A stretch of 64,000 bases of DNA from Parerythrobacter aestuarii (GTDB lineage Bacteria > Pseudomonadota > Alphaproteobacteria > Sphingomonadales > Sphingomonadaceae). Below are positions 54,140 to 62,523 of the stretch, piece after piece. The DNA lies in assembly GCF_030140925.1 (NCBI RefSeq), contig NZ_JARBWD010000001.1:868001-932000 (forward strand), read 5' to 3'. Position 1 is the first letter of the stretch; each line of letters begins with the position of its first letter. The notes under the pieces were generated by a model that was given only the letters and a program-made list of their open reading frames with translations, had not been told where the DNA came from and ran no database searches. Both the position numbers and the translations under genes were made by a program.

Positions 54140-55093
54140 TCATCGATAAAAACGCGCAGTTTCGTCGATCAGTTCCTGCATGTCTTCGGGTAAATCGGCG
54201 GTGAATCGCACCCTTTCGCCGGTTACGGGGTGATCGAACCCCAGATCGGCCGCGTGCAGTGCCTGTCGGGCGAAGCCTATCTCCTTCAAAATCGGTCGCA
54301 ACCCCTTGGGATCGCTGCCGTAAACAGGGTCTCCTAGTAGCGGATGCCCGATTGACTGACAGTGAACGCGAACCTGGTGGGTACGCCCGGTTTCCAGCCG
54401 ACACTCGATCACAGCGCACTTCCCGAGCGTTTCGATGACCTTGTAATGGGTCACTGCCCGTTTGCCACGCGAGGATTCCTTGGGAAGCACGGCCATTTTC
54501 TTGCGATCGCGGTCACTGCGGCCGATCCGCGCGTCTATCTTTCCTTCGCGCGGATTGGGGATACCCGCGCAGACGGCGATATAGCGACGTTCAATCGAAT
54601 GATCGGCGAACTGCCTTGCCAGCCCTTCGTGCGCGGCATCCGACTTTGCCACCACCAGCAAGCCCGAAGTGTCCTTGTCGATGCGGTGGACGATGCCGGG
54701 GCGGGCAACGCCGTTGATGCCCGACAACTGTCCATGGCAATGGTGCAGCAATGCATTGACCAGCGTACCGTCTGGATTGCCCGCTGCTGGGTGGACGACC
54801 ATCCCGGCGGGTTTGTTGACCACAATCAGGTGCTCGTCCTCGAACACTACGTCCAGCGGGATGTCCTGCGGTGTTGCGGCTAGCGGCACGGGTGGAGGTA
54901 GGCGGATCTCGAAATGCGCCCCGGCCTGCATCTTGGCCGAGGGGTTGGTAACGATCGTCTTGCCTACCGTGACAGCCCCTTCCGCCATCAGGCCTTTGAT
55001 CCGCTCGCGCGACAGCTCGCTCGCCTCGGCCAGCGCCTTGTCGACCCGGCCAGGGGTTTGCAGCGTTCCGGTGATGACTTCGGCTTCACCCAT
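54140..55093 (-). CDS. rluD: 23S rRNA pseudouridine synthase, RluA/RluD family
   Basis: The 317-residue protein has an S4 RNA-binding domain (about 10-65) and the pseudouridine synthase core with the catalytic Asp in HRIDKDTSGLLVVAK (about 130-145), plus ETGRTHQVRVHCQSIGHPLLGDP. It modifies uridines in 23S rRNA; RluD is likeliest. The ATG at 55093 is chosen because the 57-codon extension reads back across the divergent JAMM gene. A short hairpin (AGGCGG/CCGCCT) follows its stop. Confidence 0.92.
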   Translation of the reverse strand: MGEAEVITGTLQTPGRVDKALAEASELSRERIKGLMAEGAVTVGKTIVTNPSAKMQAGAHFEIRLPPPVPLAATPQDIPLDVVFEDEHLIVVNKPAGMVVHPAAGNPDGTLVNALLHHCHGQLSGINGVARPGIVHRIDKDTSGLLVVAKSDAAHEGLARQFADHSIERRYIAVCAGIPNPREGKIDARIGRSDRDRKKMAVLPKESSRGKRAVTHYKVIETLGKCAVIECRLETGRTHQVRVHCQSIGHPLLGDPVYGSDPKGLRPILKEIGFARQALHAADLGFDHPVTGERVRFTADLPEDMQELIDETARFYR

Positions 55094-55109
55094 GCTAGGG
55101 CCATGGGCG

Positions 55110-55505
55110 ATGCATTTCGAAGTGACAAGGGATGTCGTGGCGGCGATCCGGGCCGAGGCCGAGCGCGCGCATCCACGCGAGTGCTGCGGGATCCTGTTGG
55201 GTGACGTGGCGCGGATCGACGCGATCCTTCCTGCTGCCAATGTCCATGCCCTGCCGGAAACCAACTTCGAGATTGATCCGCAGACCTTGATTGATGCTCA
55301 TCGCGCTGCGCGACAAGGTGGAGAACAGGTGATGGGCTACTACCATTCGCATCCGGCCGGCGCAGCTGAACCTTCCGCCACCGACTGCGCGCGTGCCGCG
55401 CATGACGGGCGCATCTGGGCCATAGCCGGCGCGGGCAGAGTCACCTTCTGGCGCGATAACAAGGGCGGGTTCATCGAACTTTCCTACTCTGCTGTCGATG
55501 GCTAA
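55110..55505 (+). CDS. JAMM/MPN+ family metallopeptidase (M67)
   Basis: The 131-residue protein has the JAMM zinc site: E24 (ECCGILLG), H79 and H81 (YYHSHP), and S89/D92. In eukaryotes JAMM enzymes remove ubiquitin; bacterial forms cut small ubiquitin-like or sulfur-carrier proteins or are of unknown use. No ubiquitin-like partner gene is next to it. The ATG is 16 bases from the divergent rluD start and follows AGGGC. A much longer open frame starting upstream is antisense to rluD. Confidence 0.9.
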   Translation: MHFEVTRDVVAAIRAEAERAHPRECCGILLGDVARIDAILPAANVHALPETNFEIDPQTLIDAHRAARQGGEQVMGYYHSHPAGAAEPSATDCARAAHDGRIWAIAGAGRVTFWRDNKGGFIELSYSAVDG

Positions 55506-55645
55506 ACTCCGCAAATGACCGCACATTCAGACCTATTCTCACCAGCGACGGCTTGCTCCTGCTGGCAGGAGGGTTTTTTTGCGCTAGGACTGTGTAACAT
55601 GCGGTCCATGTCTCATCAGACGCACTCAGGAATTTGATCTCGCCC

Positions 55646-56287
55646 ATGCACGATACCGACGCCATTACCCTTGCCAGCCAGCTGTGCTCGCGCCTGTGCC
55701 ATGACCTGCTCTCGCCGGTCGGCGCGTTGTCGAACGGGCTGGAGTTGCTGGCTGACGAAGAAGATCCCGAGATGCGCCAGCGATGCCTGGAGTTGCTGGA
55801 ACAGAGCGCCCGCACCAGCGCCAACAAGCTGAAGTTCTTCCGCCTGGCCTATGGCGCGGCAGGTGGCTTCGGTGATCGTGTCGATGTGACCGAACCCAAG
55901 GCCGTGATCGAGGCATTGGCCGCCGATGCCAAGCGAGTGGAGATCAACTGGGCCATTGCCACCGACAGCCTGCCCAAGCCGGCGGTGAAGGTCATGCTCA
56001 ACTATGCCCAGATGGGGCTCGATGCGCTGGTCCGCGGCGGAACGCTGGATGTCGGTGCCGAACGGCGCGACGGCGCTAGCGAGATTGTCGTCCGTGCCGC
56101 AGGCCCCAAGGTCGCATTCGATGTGAGCGTAGGCAAGGCGTTGGAGGGCTTGTTGCCTGCGGATGGCCTGTCCGGCCGGACTGCGCCCGCCTATATGTTG
56201 TCGATCCTTGCCGACAGTTGTGAAGGCGAGCTGCAATACCAGCTAAGCGAAGAAGCGTTGGTCCTGGGGGCGGTACTGCCGGGCTGA
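55646..56287 (+). CDS. chpT: histidine phosphotransferase ChpT
   Basis: The 213-residue protein starts with a helical phosphotransfer domain with the phospho-accepting His19 (ASQLCSRLCHDLLSPVGAL) and a degenerate HATPase-like C-terminal half (ending APAYMLSILADSCEGEL). ChpT moves phosphate from the CckA kinase to CtrA and CpdR in the alphaproteobacterial cell-cycle relay. The ATG at 55646 is used rather than a TTG four codons upstream. Its stop overlaps the next gene's start by one base (TGATG). Confidence 0.92.
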   Translation: MHDTDAITLASQLCSRLCHDLLSPVGALSNGLELLADEEDPEMRQRCLELLEQSARTSANKLKFFRLAYGAAGGFGDRVDVTEPKAVIEALAADAKRVEINWAIATDSLPKPAVKVMLNYAQMGLDALVRGGTLDVGAERRDGASEIVVRAAGPKVAFDVSVGKALEGLLPADGLSGRTAPAYMLSILADSCEGELQYQLSEEALVLGAVLPG

Positions 56288-56991
56288 TGGGGGAACTGGT
56301 CCACCATGAACGGCCATCGCCGAATTGCAATGAACGGGCGCTGCCGATCAGCATGGTGGTGCTGCATTATACCGAGATGAAACCGGTCGAAACCGCGCTC
56401 GACCGCTTGTGCGACCCTGAGGCGCAGGTCAGCGCGCATTACCTCATCAGCGAGGAAGGCGAAGTCACCTTGCTGGTGCCCGAAAACAAGCGCGCCTGGC
56501 ATGCTGGCGTTTCCTACTGGCGCGGCACGCGAGACGTAAACTCCGCCAGCGTGGGTATCGAGCTCGACCATCCGGGCCATGCGCTGGGCTATCGCGAGTT
56601 TTCGGAGAAGCAGATCGATGCGCTGGTCCCGCTGCTGCATTCGATCGTCCAGCGTTATGACATCCCGCGTGCCAATGTGGTCGCCCATTCGGACGTTGCG
56701 CCGCAGCGCAAGACCGATCCGGGAGAGCTGTTCCCCTGGGAACGGCTGGCAGAATATCATTTGTGCCTGCCACGCCCTGTAAAGCTGGAGCAGGGTGACC
56801 CGTTCGACAATGACGCAGCCTTCTATCTGGCGCTCGAGCGTTTTGGCTATGACATCACTGACGGCCACAAGGCGGTCGAGGCATTCCAGCGGCGCTGGCG
56901 GCCGGAACTGATCGACGGTCAGGTTGACGGGCAAGTTCGCGCGATCCTGTTCCAGCTGTTGCTCGACCGTGATCGCGGCATGGCGCGCTGA
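56287..56991 (+). CDS. N-acetylmuramoyl-L-alanine amidase (AmiD-like)
   Basis: The 234-residue protein has an amidase_2 (zinc) domain: His in MVVLHYTEM, a [22 protein letters not shown] segment (given in parts: [21 protein letters not shown]), and His/Asp in [16 protein letters not shown], followed by a peptidoglycan-binding helical domain (about 180-230). It cleaves the bond between muramic acid and L-alanine. No signal peptide is seen, so it may recycle wall fragments in the cytoplasm. It is coupled to chpT by TGATG. Confidence 0.92.
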   Translation: MGELVHHERPSPNCNERALPISMVVLHYTEMKPVETALDRLCDPEAQVSAHYLISEEGEVTLLVPENKRAWHAGVSYWRGTRDVNSASVGIELDHPGHALGYREFSEKQIDALVPLLHSIVQRYDIPRANVVAHSDVAPQRKTDPGELFPWERLAEYHLCLPRPVKLEQGDPFDNDAAFYLALERFGYDITDGHKAVEAFQRRWRPELIDGQVDGQVRAILFQLLLDRDRGMAR

Positions 56992-57085
56992 GCGCGCGGG
57001 AAGATCAATTTACAACCCGATCATCGACGGGTGCGGTCAAACGGGTGTAGTTTCCCGCATCGTTTCGGAAGATGGGGGAAACTAT

Positions 57086-57796
57086 ATGATACGGAAATTG
57101 AGCGCTGAGTTCTTCGGCACATTCTGGCTGGTCTTCGGCGGCTGCGGTTCGGCAGTCCTGGCTGCGGGTTTCCCCGAGCTGGGGATCGGTTTTGTCGGCG
57201 TTTCGCTGGCGTTCGGGCTTACCGTGCTGACGATGGCCTATGCCGTCGGCGGCATTTCCGGGGGGCATTTCAACCCGGCTGTGTCGCTCGGCCTCGCAGT
57301 CGGCGGGCGCTTCGCCTGGCGCGAGCTAGCTCCCTATTGGTTTGCACAGGTCGTCGGCGCAGCAGCAGCTGGGCTGGTGCTGTTCTTCATCGCTTCGGGC
57401 AACCCTGACTGGAGCGCGGGCGGCTTTGCTTCCAACGGCTATGGCGCGCTGTCGCCGGGCGGGTATTCGATGCCGGCAGTGCTGGTGGCAGAGGTTGTCC
57501 TGACGGCCTTCTTCCTGATCGTGATCCTCGGCTCGACCTCGTCGATGGTTCCGGGCGGCTTCGCTCCGATAGCCATCGGCCTGGCGCTGACGCTTATCCA
57601 CCTGATCTCGATCCCCGTCAGCAACACTTCGGTGAACCCGGCACGTTCGACTGGCGTGGCGCTGTTCGCGGAGACGGGCGCGATGGGCCAGCTGTGGCTG
57701 TTCTGGGTCGCGCCGCTGGTTGGTGCAGCCATCGGCGCAGCGATCTGGCGCTACCTGCTGGCACCGGAAGAATCACTCGAGAACATCGGCGGCTAG
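57086..57796 (+). CDS. aqpZ: aquaporin Z
   Basis: The 236-residue protein has six membrane helices and both NPA half-helix motifs, [11 protein letters not shown] and [12 protein letters not shown]. The residues around them (for example Arg after the second NPA) fit a water-selective channel. The ATG at 57086 follows GGGGGAAACTAT; the frame extends upstream but without homology. It lies just before the RNase P RNA gene. Confidence 0.95.
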   Translation: MIRKLSAEFFGTFWLVFGGCGSAVLAAGFPELGIGFVGVSLAFGLTVLTMAYAVGGISGGHFNPAVSLGLAVGGRFAWRELAPYWFAQVVGAAAAGLVLFFIASGNPDWSAGGFASNGYGALSPGGYSMPAVLVAEVVLTAFFLIVILGSTSSMVPGGFAPIAIGLALTLIHLISIPVSNTSVNPARSTGVALFAETGAMGQLWLFWVAPLVGAAIGAAIWRYLLAPEESLENIGG

Positions 57797-57826
57797 TACT
57801 ACCAGCCTTGCACGGGCCACCAGGAG

Positions 57827-57857
57827 CGGGCGCCAGCTTCCATTGAGCCGGCGCCCG
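57827..57857 (+). terminator. hairpin between aqpZ and rnpB
   Basis: An 8-bp GC stem (CGGGCGCC/GGCGCCCG) with a 15-base loop lies 30 bases after the aqpZ stop. No T tract follows. TACTAT at 57858-57863 just after it may be the -10 box of rnpB. Confidence 0.4.
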
Positions 57858-57872
57858 TACTATATGGGCAGT

Positions 57873-58296
57873 GTCAGGGGGCCGGGCAGCTGCGTGTCGC
57901 AAGATGCGAGGAAAGTCCGGGCTCCACGAAGCAAGGGTGGCGGGTAACGCCCGCCCGGCGCGGGCCGCAAGGATTGCGCCGAGGGACAGTGCCACAGAGA
58001 GTATACCGCCGATGGCGCCTAAAGCGCACAGGCAAGGGTGAAAGGGTGCGGTAAAAGCGCACCGGGGGGCTGGCGACAGTCTCCGCATGGCAAACCCCAC
58101 CCGGAGCAAGGCCAAATAGGGACCTCGCGCCGCCCAATCGAAAGAAAGGACGGCATTGGCGCTTCGCCGAGAGAGGTCCGGGTTGGCTGCTAGAGCGCGC
58201 GGAGCAATCCGCCGCCCAGATGAATGGCTGCCCTTGCGGGGCCGGTCCCTCGGGATACCGCCCGCAAGACAGAACCCGGCTTACAGGCCCCCTGGC
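57873..58296 (+). ncRNA. rnpB: RNase P RNA, bacterial type A
   Basis: The region contains the RNase P RNA core: GAGGAAAGTCCGGGCTCC near the start, then AGAGAGTATACCGCC-type and GGTGAAAGGGTGCGGTAA-type elements, and ACAGAACCCGGCTTACAGG at the end. The outermost helix P1 is CAGGGGGCC (57875-57883) with GGCCCCCTG (58286-58294). The ribozyme cleaves tRNA 5' leaders. Exact ends are estimated from P1. Confidence 0.93.
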
Positions 58297-58331
58297 ACTT
58301 CACTTTCCGGCCTCGTTCATGCCATGCCCAG

Positions 58332-58361
58332 CTTGCCTTGATAGATTCGGGGCAAGGCAAG
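58332..58361. other. 9-bp inverted repeat before the pentapeptide gene
   Basis: CTTGCCTTG and CAAGGCAAG pair perfectly around a 12-base centre, directly before the ribosome site of the next gene and about 36 bases after rnpB. It may end rnpB transcription or act on the start of the pentapeptide gene. There is no T tract. Confidence 0.4.
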
Positions 58362-58372
58362 GGGGGGATACG

Positions 58373-59854
58373 ATGCTCGGGACACTGACGGCACTGGCAC
58401 TTGCGGCAACCACCGGGCAGGCCGACGATAGCCTGATCGAACAGGCCCGGTCCGAATGCAGCGGAATGCCTGCGTCGAGCACACTGGTCGATGCACGGGG
58501 TCTGACGACGCTTGAGCAACTTGTCGAGAAAGCCAAGCCTCATCGCGGCAGCATGCATATTGTCGTCGGTGGAGATTTCAGCGGGCAGGACCTGCGCGAA
58601 GTTGCGTGGTTTCTCGACCGGGGCTGCATCGTTGAGACCAAGCTCGAAAAGAGCGACTTGCGCGGGGCAGATCTCGTCTCGACGGTATTCATCCGTGCGC
58701 AAATGGCGGGGGCTGACCTGCGCGGTGCGACGCTCGATACGGCGCAGTTCGTCGGGGTAGACCTGTCGGGAGCCGACCTGTCCGGCGCTTCGCTGGGTGG
58801 GGCAACTTGGGAAGGGGCAAACTGGTCGAGCAAGCTCGAAGGGACCAGTTTCCGAGGCGCGTTCATGGAGAGCTTCGCGTTCAAGTGCGAGATCACCATG
58901 GACATGAGCTGCGGAGGCAGCAGCGGGGCCGACTTTAGCGGGGCGGACCTGACCGACGCCGATCTCTCCAGTTACCCGATCTGGGGTTTTGACAGTTTCG
59001 ATGGAGCAACCTTCAACCGCACTTATGTCTCGGCGCGGGCGGTTCCCTATCTTGAGGGCATCGATGTGATCGGCCCGGTGCTGCTTGGCTACAAGCCTCA
59101 AAGCCCAGACGATGGCCGCGCAAGAGTCGAACTTTCGGCCGAAGAGTTCGGCGCTCTCGTCACATCCAGCCGTGCGGCGAAACGTGACGTTCCCTCGTTC
59201 GATTGTGCCAAGGCTGCAAAGAGCGTCGAAACGCTCATATGCGGCGAGTATCAGAGCGAGTTGCGAAGGCTCGATCGCGACATGGCCGCCCTCTATGGGC
59301 AGGCTCGAACGGCGGGGAAAGCGGACGCGGCGGGCCAGCGCGCCTGGCTCAGTCGCCGCAACGATTGCACCAAAGGCGAATGCGTTGAAACCAGCTACAG
59401 GGCGCGCATGCAGGAGTTGTTTGCAGCGATCGGCACCGAGCTCGCGATCGCGCCCGATGCTTCGCGCGAATATGAGGAAGACGTTCTCCCCGTTACCGAC
59501 GACATGCGGCAAAGCGCACTCTACCAGCGCATCCTGCCTGCCATTCGAATGGCCTCGATGCAGGGTGTGACCCTCACCGGTCGTGAGGACGGCAGCATCA
59601 GCGCGCGGGGCGAAGCGGTCGGCGGCAACGCTCACACCTGCTCACTGGGTGCTGACGAGCTGGTATACGATCCGGCAACGGGCTGGTATTCGGCCACAGC
59701 CCGGGACGGTTCGCCGATCCCGATATTGCTGGTCTGGGACCAGCGCCTGTTCTTCCGCTACTCCGGCAATGCCGACACGCCTGACGAGGCGCAGGACTAC
59801 ATCAGTTGCGGCATGCGCGCGGCGTTCGGGGAACTGCGCGAATTGGGGCGGTAA
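58373..59854 (+). CDS. secreted pentapeptide-repeat protein with LprI-like domain
   Basis: The 493-residue protein has a short signal peptide (about 1-17), pentapeptide repeats (about 100-210; ADLRGATLDTAQFVGVDLSGADLSG in parts, A[D/N]LxG type) and an LprI/DUF1311-like Cys-rich segment (about 280-355, FDCAKAAKSVETLIC ... RNDCTKGEC), then a C-terminal domain of about 120 residues not recognised. The fusion is unusual; LprI proteins inhibit lysozyme in mycobacteria, so a role in envelope protection is possible. The ATG at 58373 follows a G-rich ribosome site. Confidence 0.82.
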   Translation: MLGTLTALALAATTGQADDSLIEQARSECSGMPASSTLVDARGLTTLEQLVEKAKPHRGSMHIVVGGDFSGQDLREVAWFLDRGCIVETKLEKSDLRGADLVSTVFIRAQMAGADLRGATLDTAQFVGVDLSGADLSGASLGGATWEGANWSSKLEGTSFRGAFMESFAFKCEITMDMSCGGSSGADFSGADLTDADLSSYPIWGFDSFDGATFNRTYVSARAVPYLEGIDVIGPVLLGYKPQSPDDGRARVELSAEEFGALVTSSRAAKRDVPSFDCAKAAKSVETLICGEYQSELRRLDRDMAALYGQARTAGKADAAGQRAWLSRRNDCTKGECVETSYRARMQELFAAIGTELAIAPDASREYEEDVLPVTDDMRQSALYQRILPAIRMASMQGVTLTGREDGSISARGEAVGGNAHTCSLGADELVYDPATGWYSATARDGSPIPILLVWDQRLFFRYSGNADTPDEAQDYISCGMRAAFGELRELGR

Positions 59855-60243
59855 CGCCAACGCAAAAGGCCGCTTCCCGATTCAGTGGAAGGCCCCGTTC
59901 GTCGTGGTTCACCTGCCCGTTCAGAGACGCCAGTCGAGTCGGGTGCCACTTCGTTGTTGTCCGGTCCGCTGGGGGAGGCACATACTCTCTTGAAGGATGC
60001 CTGGCATTGCGTGGTCTGTTAAAAATTCACATGGTTTATTGCCAGAAAAGTATACGCTGCCGAAAATCTAATGTATCGACCTTATGAATCCGTCACAGAC
60101 CGGTAGAGATTTATTTGGATCCACCGCTCATAAGGATGAATACGAGGTCGCACTCGGGGATTGAATTTGTATCTGGCCTGCGATGGTTCTGCTCGCGCAA
60201 CATCTGTTTGTGCAGCACTGCTTTATTGCGGGAGGGATAGGAA
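59855..60243 (+). other. 389-base intergenic region, no gene seen
   Basis: The region is visibly more AT-rich than its surroundings, with stretches such as GTTAAAAATTCACATGGTTT. No convincing ORF, RNA or repeat was found. It probably holds the promoter and control sites of the heme lipoprotein gene; I could not choose a promoter with confidence. It ends in a strong GGGAGG ribosome site. Confidence 0.6.
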
Positions 60244-61692
60244 ATGAGCAATTCAATATCGAGAAAGGTGGCGGGCGTTTGTGGCGCGCTCGCCATGCTG
60301 GTTTCGCTGGCAGGATGTGAAGACAAGCCCGGCGCAACCACCGAGCTGGATCTGACTTCGGTCAATTGTCCGGAGGGGCTCGGTTGGGCCGAGGGGCTCG
60401 AAGCCTATCTCGACCCCGCTGCCATGATGGACGTGAATACCTCTGCCGAGGCTGACGATTGCCAGTTCAACCAGTGGTCGTGGGAGACATTTATCTGGGC
60501 GACTGCCGAGGTCGGCGAGAATAACGCGCCTCGCTTCCTGGGGTGGAAGACGCCGGACGACCTGATCCCGACCAAGGGGGACGCACCTCGCACTCCTGGC
60601 CTGCTTCGGCTCGAAGGACATATGAAACCGCTGCACATGCCCGGTGTTGCCAATCGCGACGGCGCGATTGTGGAGGCCGATGGCAGCATGCTGATCGGAC
60701 GCAACGGTTATCCGGTCTATGCCTCAGTCCACATGACCGACGGCTTCTTCGCCACCGTCCAGCGTAATCTCATCGCCACGGGTGCCTACGAAAGCAATCC
60801 GAACCAGGACGACTACTTCAGTGTCGGCGATGCGGTCGTAAAAGCGACCTGGTACCGGCTCGACGAAGGTGAGTCTGCCCCCGAAGGTGCGTACACGACC
60901 CAGGCCGAGGTGCCGGTTCTCACCAAGAGCTGCGTCGATGACGTGTGCAAGGCAGTCACCACCGGTCAGTTCACGACTGTGACAGTCGCGCTCGTAGGCA
61001 TGCATGTGGTCGGCTATACCGAGAACCACCCGGAATTCCTGTGGGCGACTTTCGAGCACAAGATAAACGCGCCGACTTTTGCTGACGACACCTTCGTGTT
61101 TGATGCCAGCGCCAGCAATCCGGACAACTTCACATTCTACGACGCCAACACGCCGATGGGCAGCGATACCTTGCTGGTGCGCACCAATCCCTCCAGCGGG
61201 GCGGTGGTGAGCTTCGATGAAGCGACCGGCAAGTTCTCGCCGATGACGCAGGTTGTGCAGATGAACCGGACCGGGGGCGATACCCAGCCTGATGGACCGG
61301 CCAATATTACTGTCCTCAACCAGGTCTCGCAGGCGGAACTGCAATCGATCAAGCCCGGGACGCCGTTCCAGAACTATAATCTGATCGGCACGACCTGGTT
61401 CAAGCCCAACACATACGTCACCACGACCGAGGGTTGGCAGAATCTTGGGCGCGGTGATGCCGTGGGCGCGATCAGCCTGATGAACAGCACGGCGGAGACG
61501 TTCCTTCAGAGCGCGAAAGGCAAGCAAGGCAACAATTGCTTCGAATGCCATAACGCTGGATCGTTCTCATACCCCGGCATCCAGCCCAAGGCATTGGCAG
61601 CGCGTCGTGTCGCGATCAGCCACATGATCGCCACTGGTTCACCCTATGATGTGCCCAACAGCCTGCCCGTGGAGCAGGGCACCGAAGAATAG
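60244..61692 (+). CDS. c-type heme lipoprotein, unknown function
   Basis: The 482-residue protein has a lipoprotein signal (LVSLAGCED, Cys about 25) and one CxxCH heme c motif near its end (C432, C435, H436 in NNCFECHNAG). The large middle region has no domain I recognise; recurring features are Trp-rich segments (QFNQWSWETFIWA) and several conserved-looking histidines. It is probably anchored in the periplasm and may move electrons or sense redox or oxygen. No partner oxidase or reductase lies nearby. GGGAGGGATAGGAA precedes the ATG. Confidence 0.8.
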   Translation: MSNSISRKVAGVCGALAMLVSLAGCEDKPGATTELDLTSVNCPEGLGWAEGLEAYLDPAAMMDVNTSAEADDCQFNQWSWETFIWATAEVGENNAPRFLGWKTPDDLIPTKGDAPRTPGLLRLEGHMKPLHMPGVANRDGAIVEADGSMLIGRNGYPVYASVHMTDGFFATVQRNLIATGAYESNPNQDDYFSVGDAVVKATWYRLDEGESAPEGAYTTQAEVPVLTKSCVDDVCKAVTTGQFTTVTVALVGMHVVGYTENHPEFLWATFEHKINAPTFADDTFVFDASASNPDNFTFYDANTPMGSDTLLVRTNPSSGAVVSFDEATGKFSPMTQVVQMNRTGGDTQPDGPANITVLNQVSQAELQSIKPGTPFQNYNLIGTTWFKPNTYVTTTEGWQNLGRGDAVGAISLMNSTAETFLQSAKGKQGNNCFECHNAGSFSYPGIQPKALAARRVAISHMIATGSPYDVPNSLPVEQGTEE

Positions 61693-61701
61693 TCCCCCGA
61701 A

Positions 61702-61740
61702 GAAGGCCCGGGAACCCATGCGTTTCCCGGGCCTTCTGTT
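61702..61740 (+). terminator. intrinsic terminator after the heme lipoprotein
   Basis: GAAGGCCCGGGAA pairs with TTCCCGGGCCTTC over 13 bp around a short loop, followed by TGTTT. It ends only three bases before the ATG of the next gene. Confidence 0.8.
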
Positions 61741-61743
61741 TCC

Positions 61744-62523
61744 ATGGACACTATAAACCTGCGCCCTGCTTCGCAGCGCATCGCCATCCTCGTCGCGCTC
61801 TTCATCCAGATCGGGGCGACATTCCTTCCGGCGCTCGGGCTGGGGGATCCGATCGGAGATCGCTCGGACAGTATCCGCACGCTGATCACGCCATCGGGCT
61901 GGGCCTTCGCGATCTGGGGGCCGTTGTTCTTCGGCTCGGCATGTTTCGCCGTTTGGCAGGCGCTGCCGAAGCAGGCGGACAATGCGCTGATTGGGCGGAT
62001 CGGCTGGTGGGCGGCGCTGGGGCTGGTGATGCAGGGCGTATGGGCGACCTATACCCAATGGGCCAACCTTACCGCGATCAGCGCGGTGATCATCCTGACC
62101 TCGCTGGTCGGCCTGCTGGCGGTGTTGCGGATCGTTGTGAACTTCGAGCGTGACTTCACGCTGGCCGAACGTTTGCTGGTCGGCTTGCTGTTCAGCGCGC
62201 TGGCAGCGTGGCTGACCGCAGCAAGCATCGTCAATATCACCGCCTCGCTGGTCTATCACGGCGTCGGCGACGGGCAGAACGGCTTGCTAACGGCGGGCCT
62301 GATCGTTGTCGGCGGGCTGATCGCTGCCACCGCCACATTCCGCAGCCGCGGCAACCCATGGTATGCGCTGGTCTTCTGCTGGGCGCTGCTGGCGATCTAC
62401 TTCCGCGGTGGGCAGGTCGATGCGCGCATCGCTCTGGCCTGTATCATGGCCGGGGTCTTGGTGATTGGTGCGGCTGTTGCCGGCTTGCGCAAAACTGAAA
62501 ACCGTCGACGCTGGCTGGGCTGA
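61744..62523 (+). CDS. TspO/MBR-related tryptophan-rich membrane protein
   Basis: The 259-residue protein has about seven hydrophobic helices and the SGWAFAIWGPLFFG segment of the tryptophan-rich sensory protein group, at nearly twice the length of TspO. Ligand and role are unknown. Its ATG follows directly after the terminator stem and no ribosome site is visible. It ends exactly where the opposite-strand ugd gene ends. Confidence 0.8.
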   Translation: MDTINLRPASQRIAILVALFIQIGATFLPALGLGDPIGDRSDSIRTLITPSGWAFAIWGPLFFGSACFAVWQALPKQADNALIGRIGWWAALGLVMQGVWATYTQWANLTAISAVIILTSLVGLLAVLRIVVNFERDFTLAERLLVGLLFSALAAWLTAASIVNITASLVYHGVGDGQNGLLTAGLIVVGGLIAATATFRSRGNPWYALVFCWALLAIYFRGGQVDARIALACIMAGVLVIGAAVAGLRKTENRRRWLG

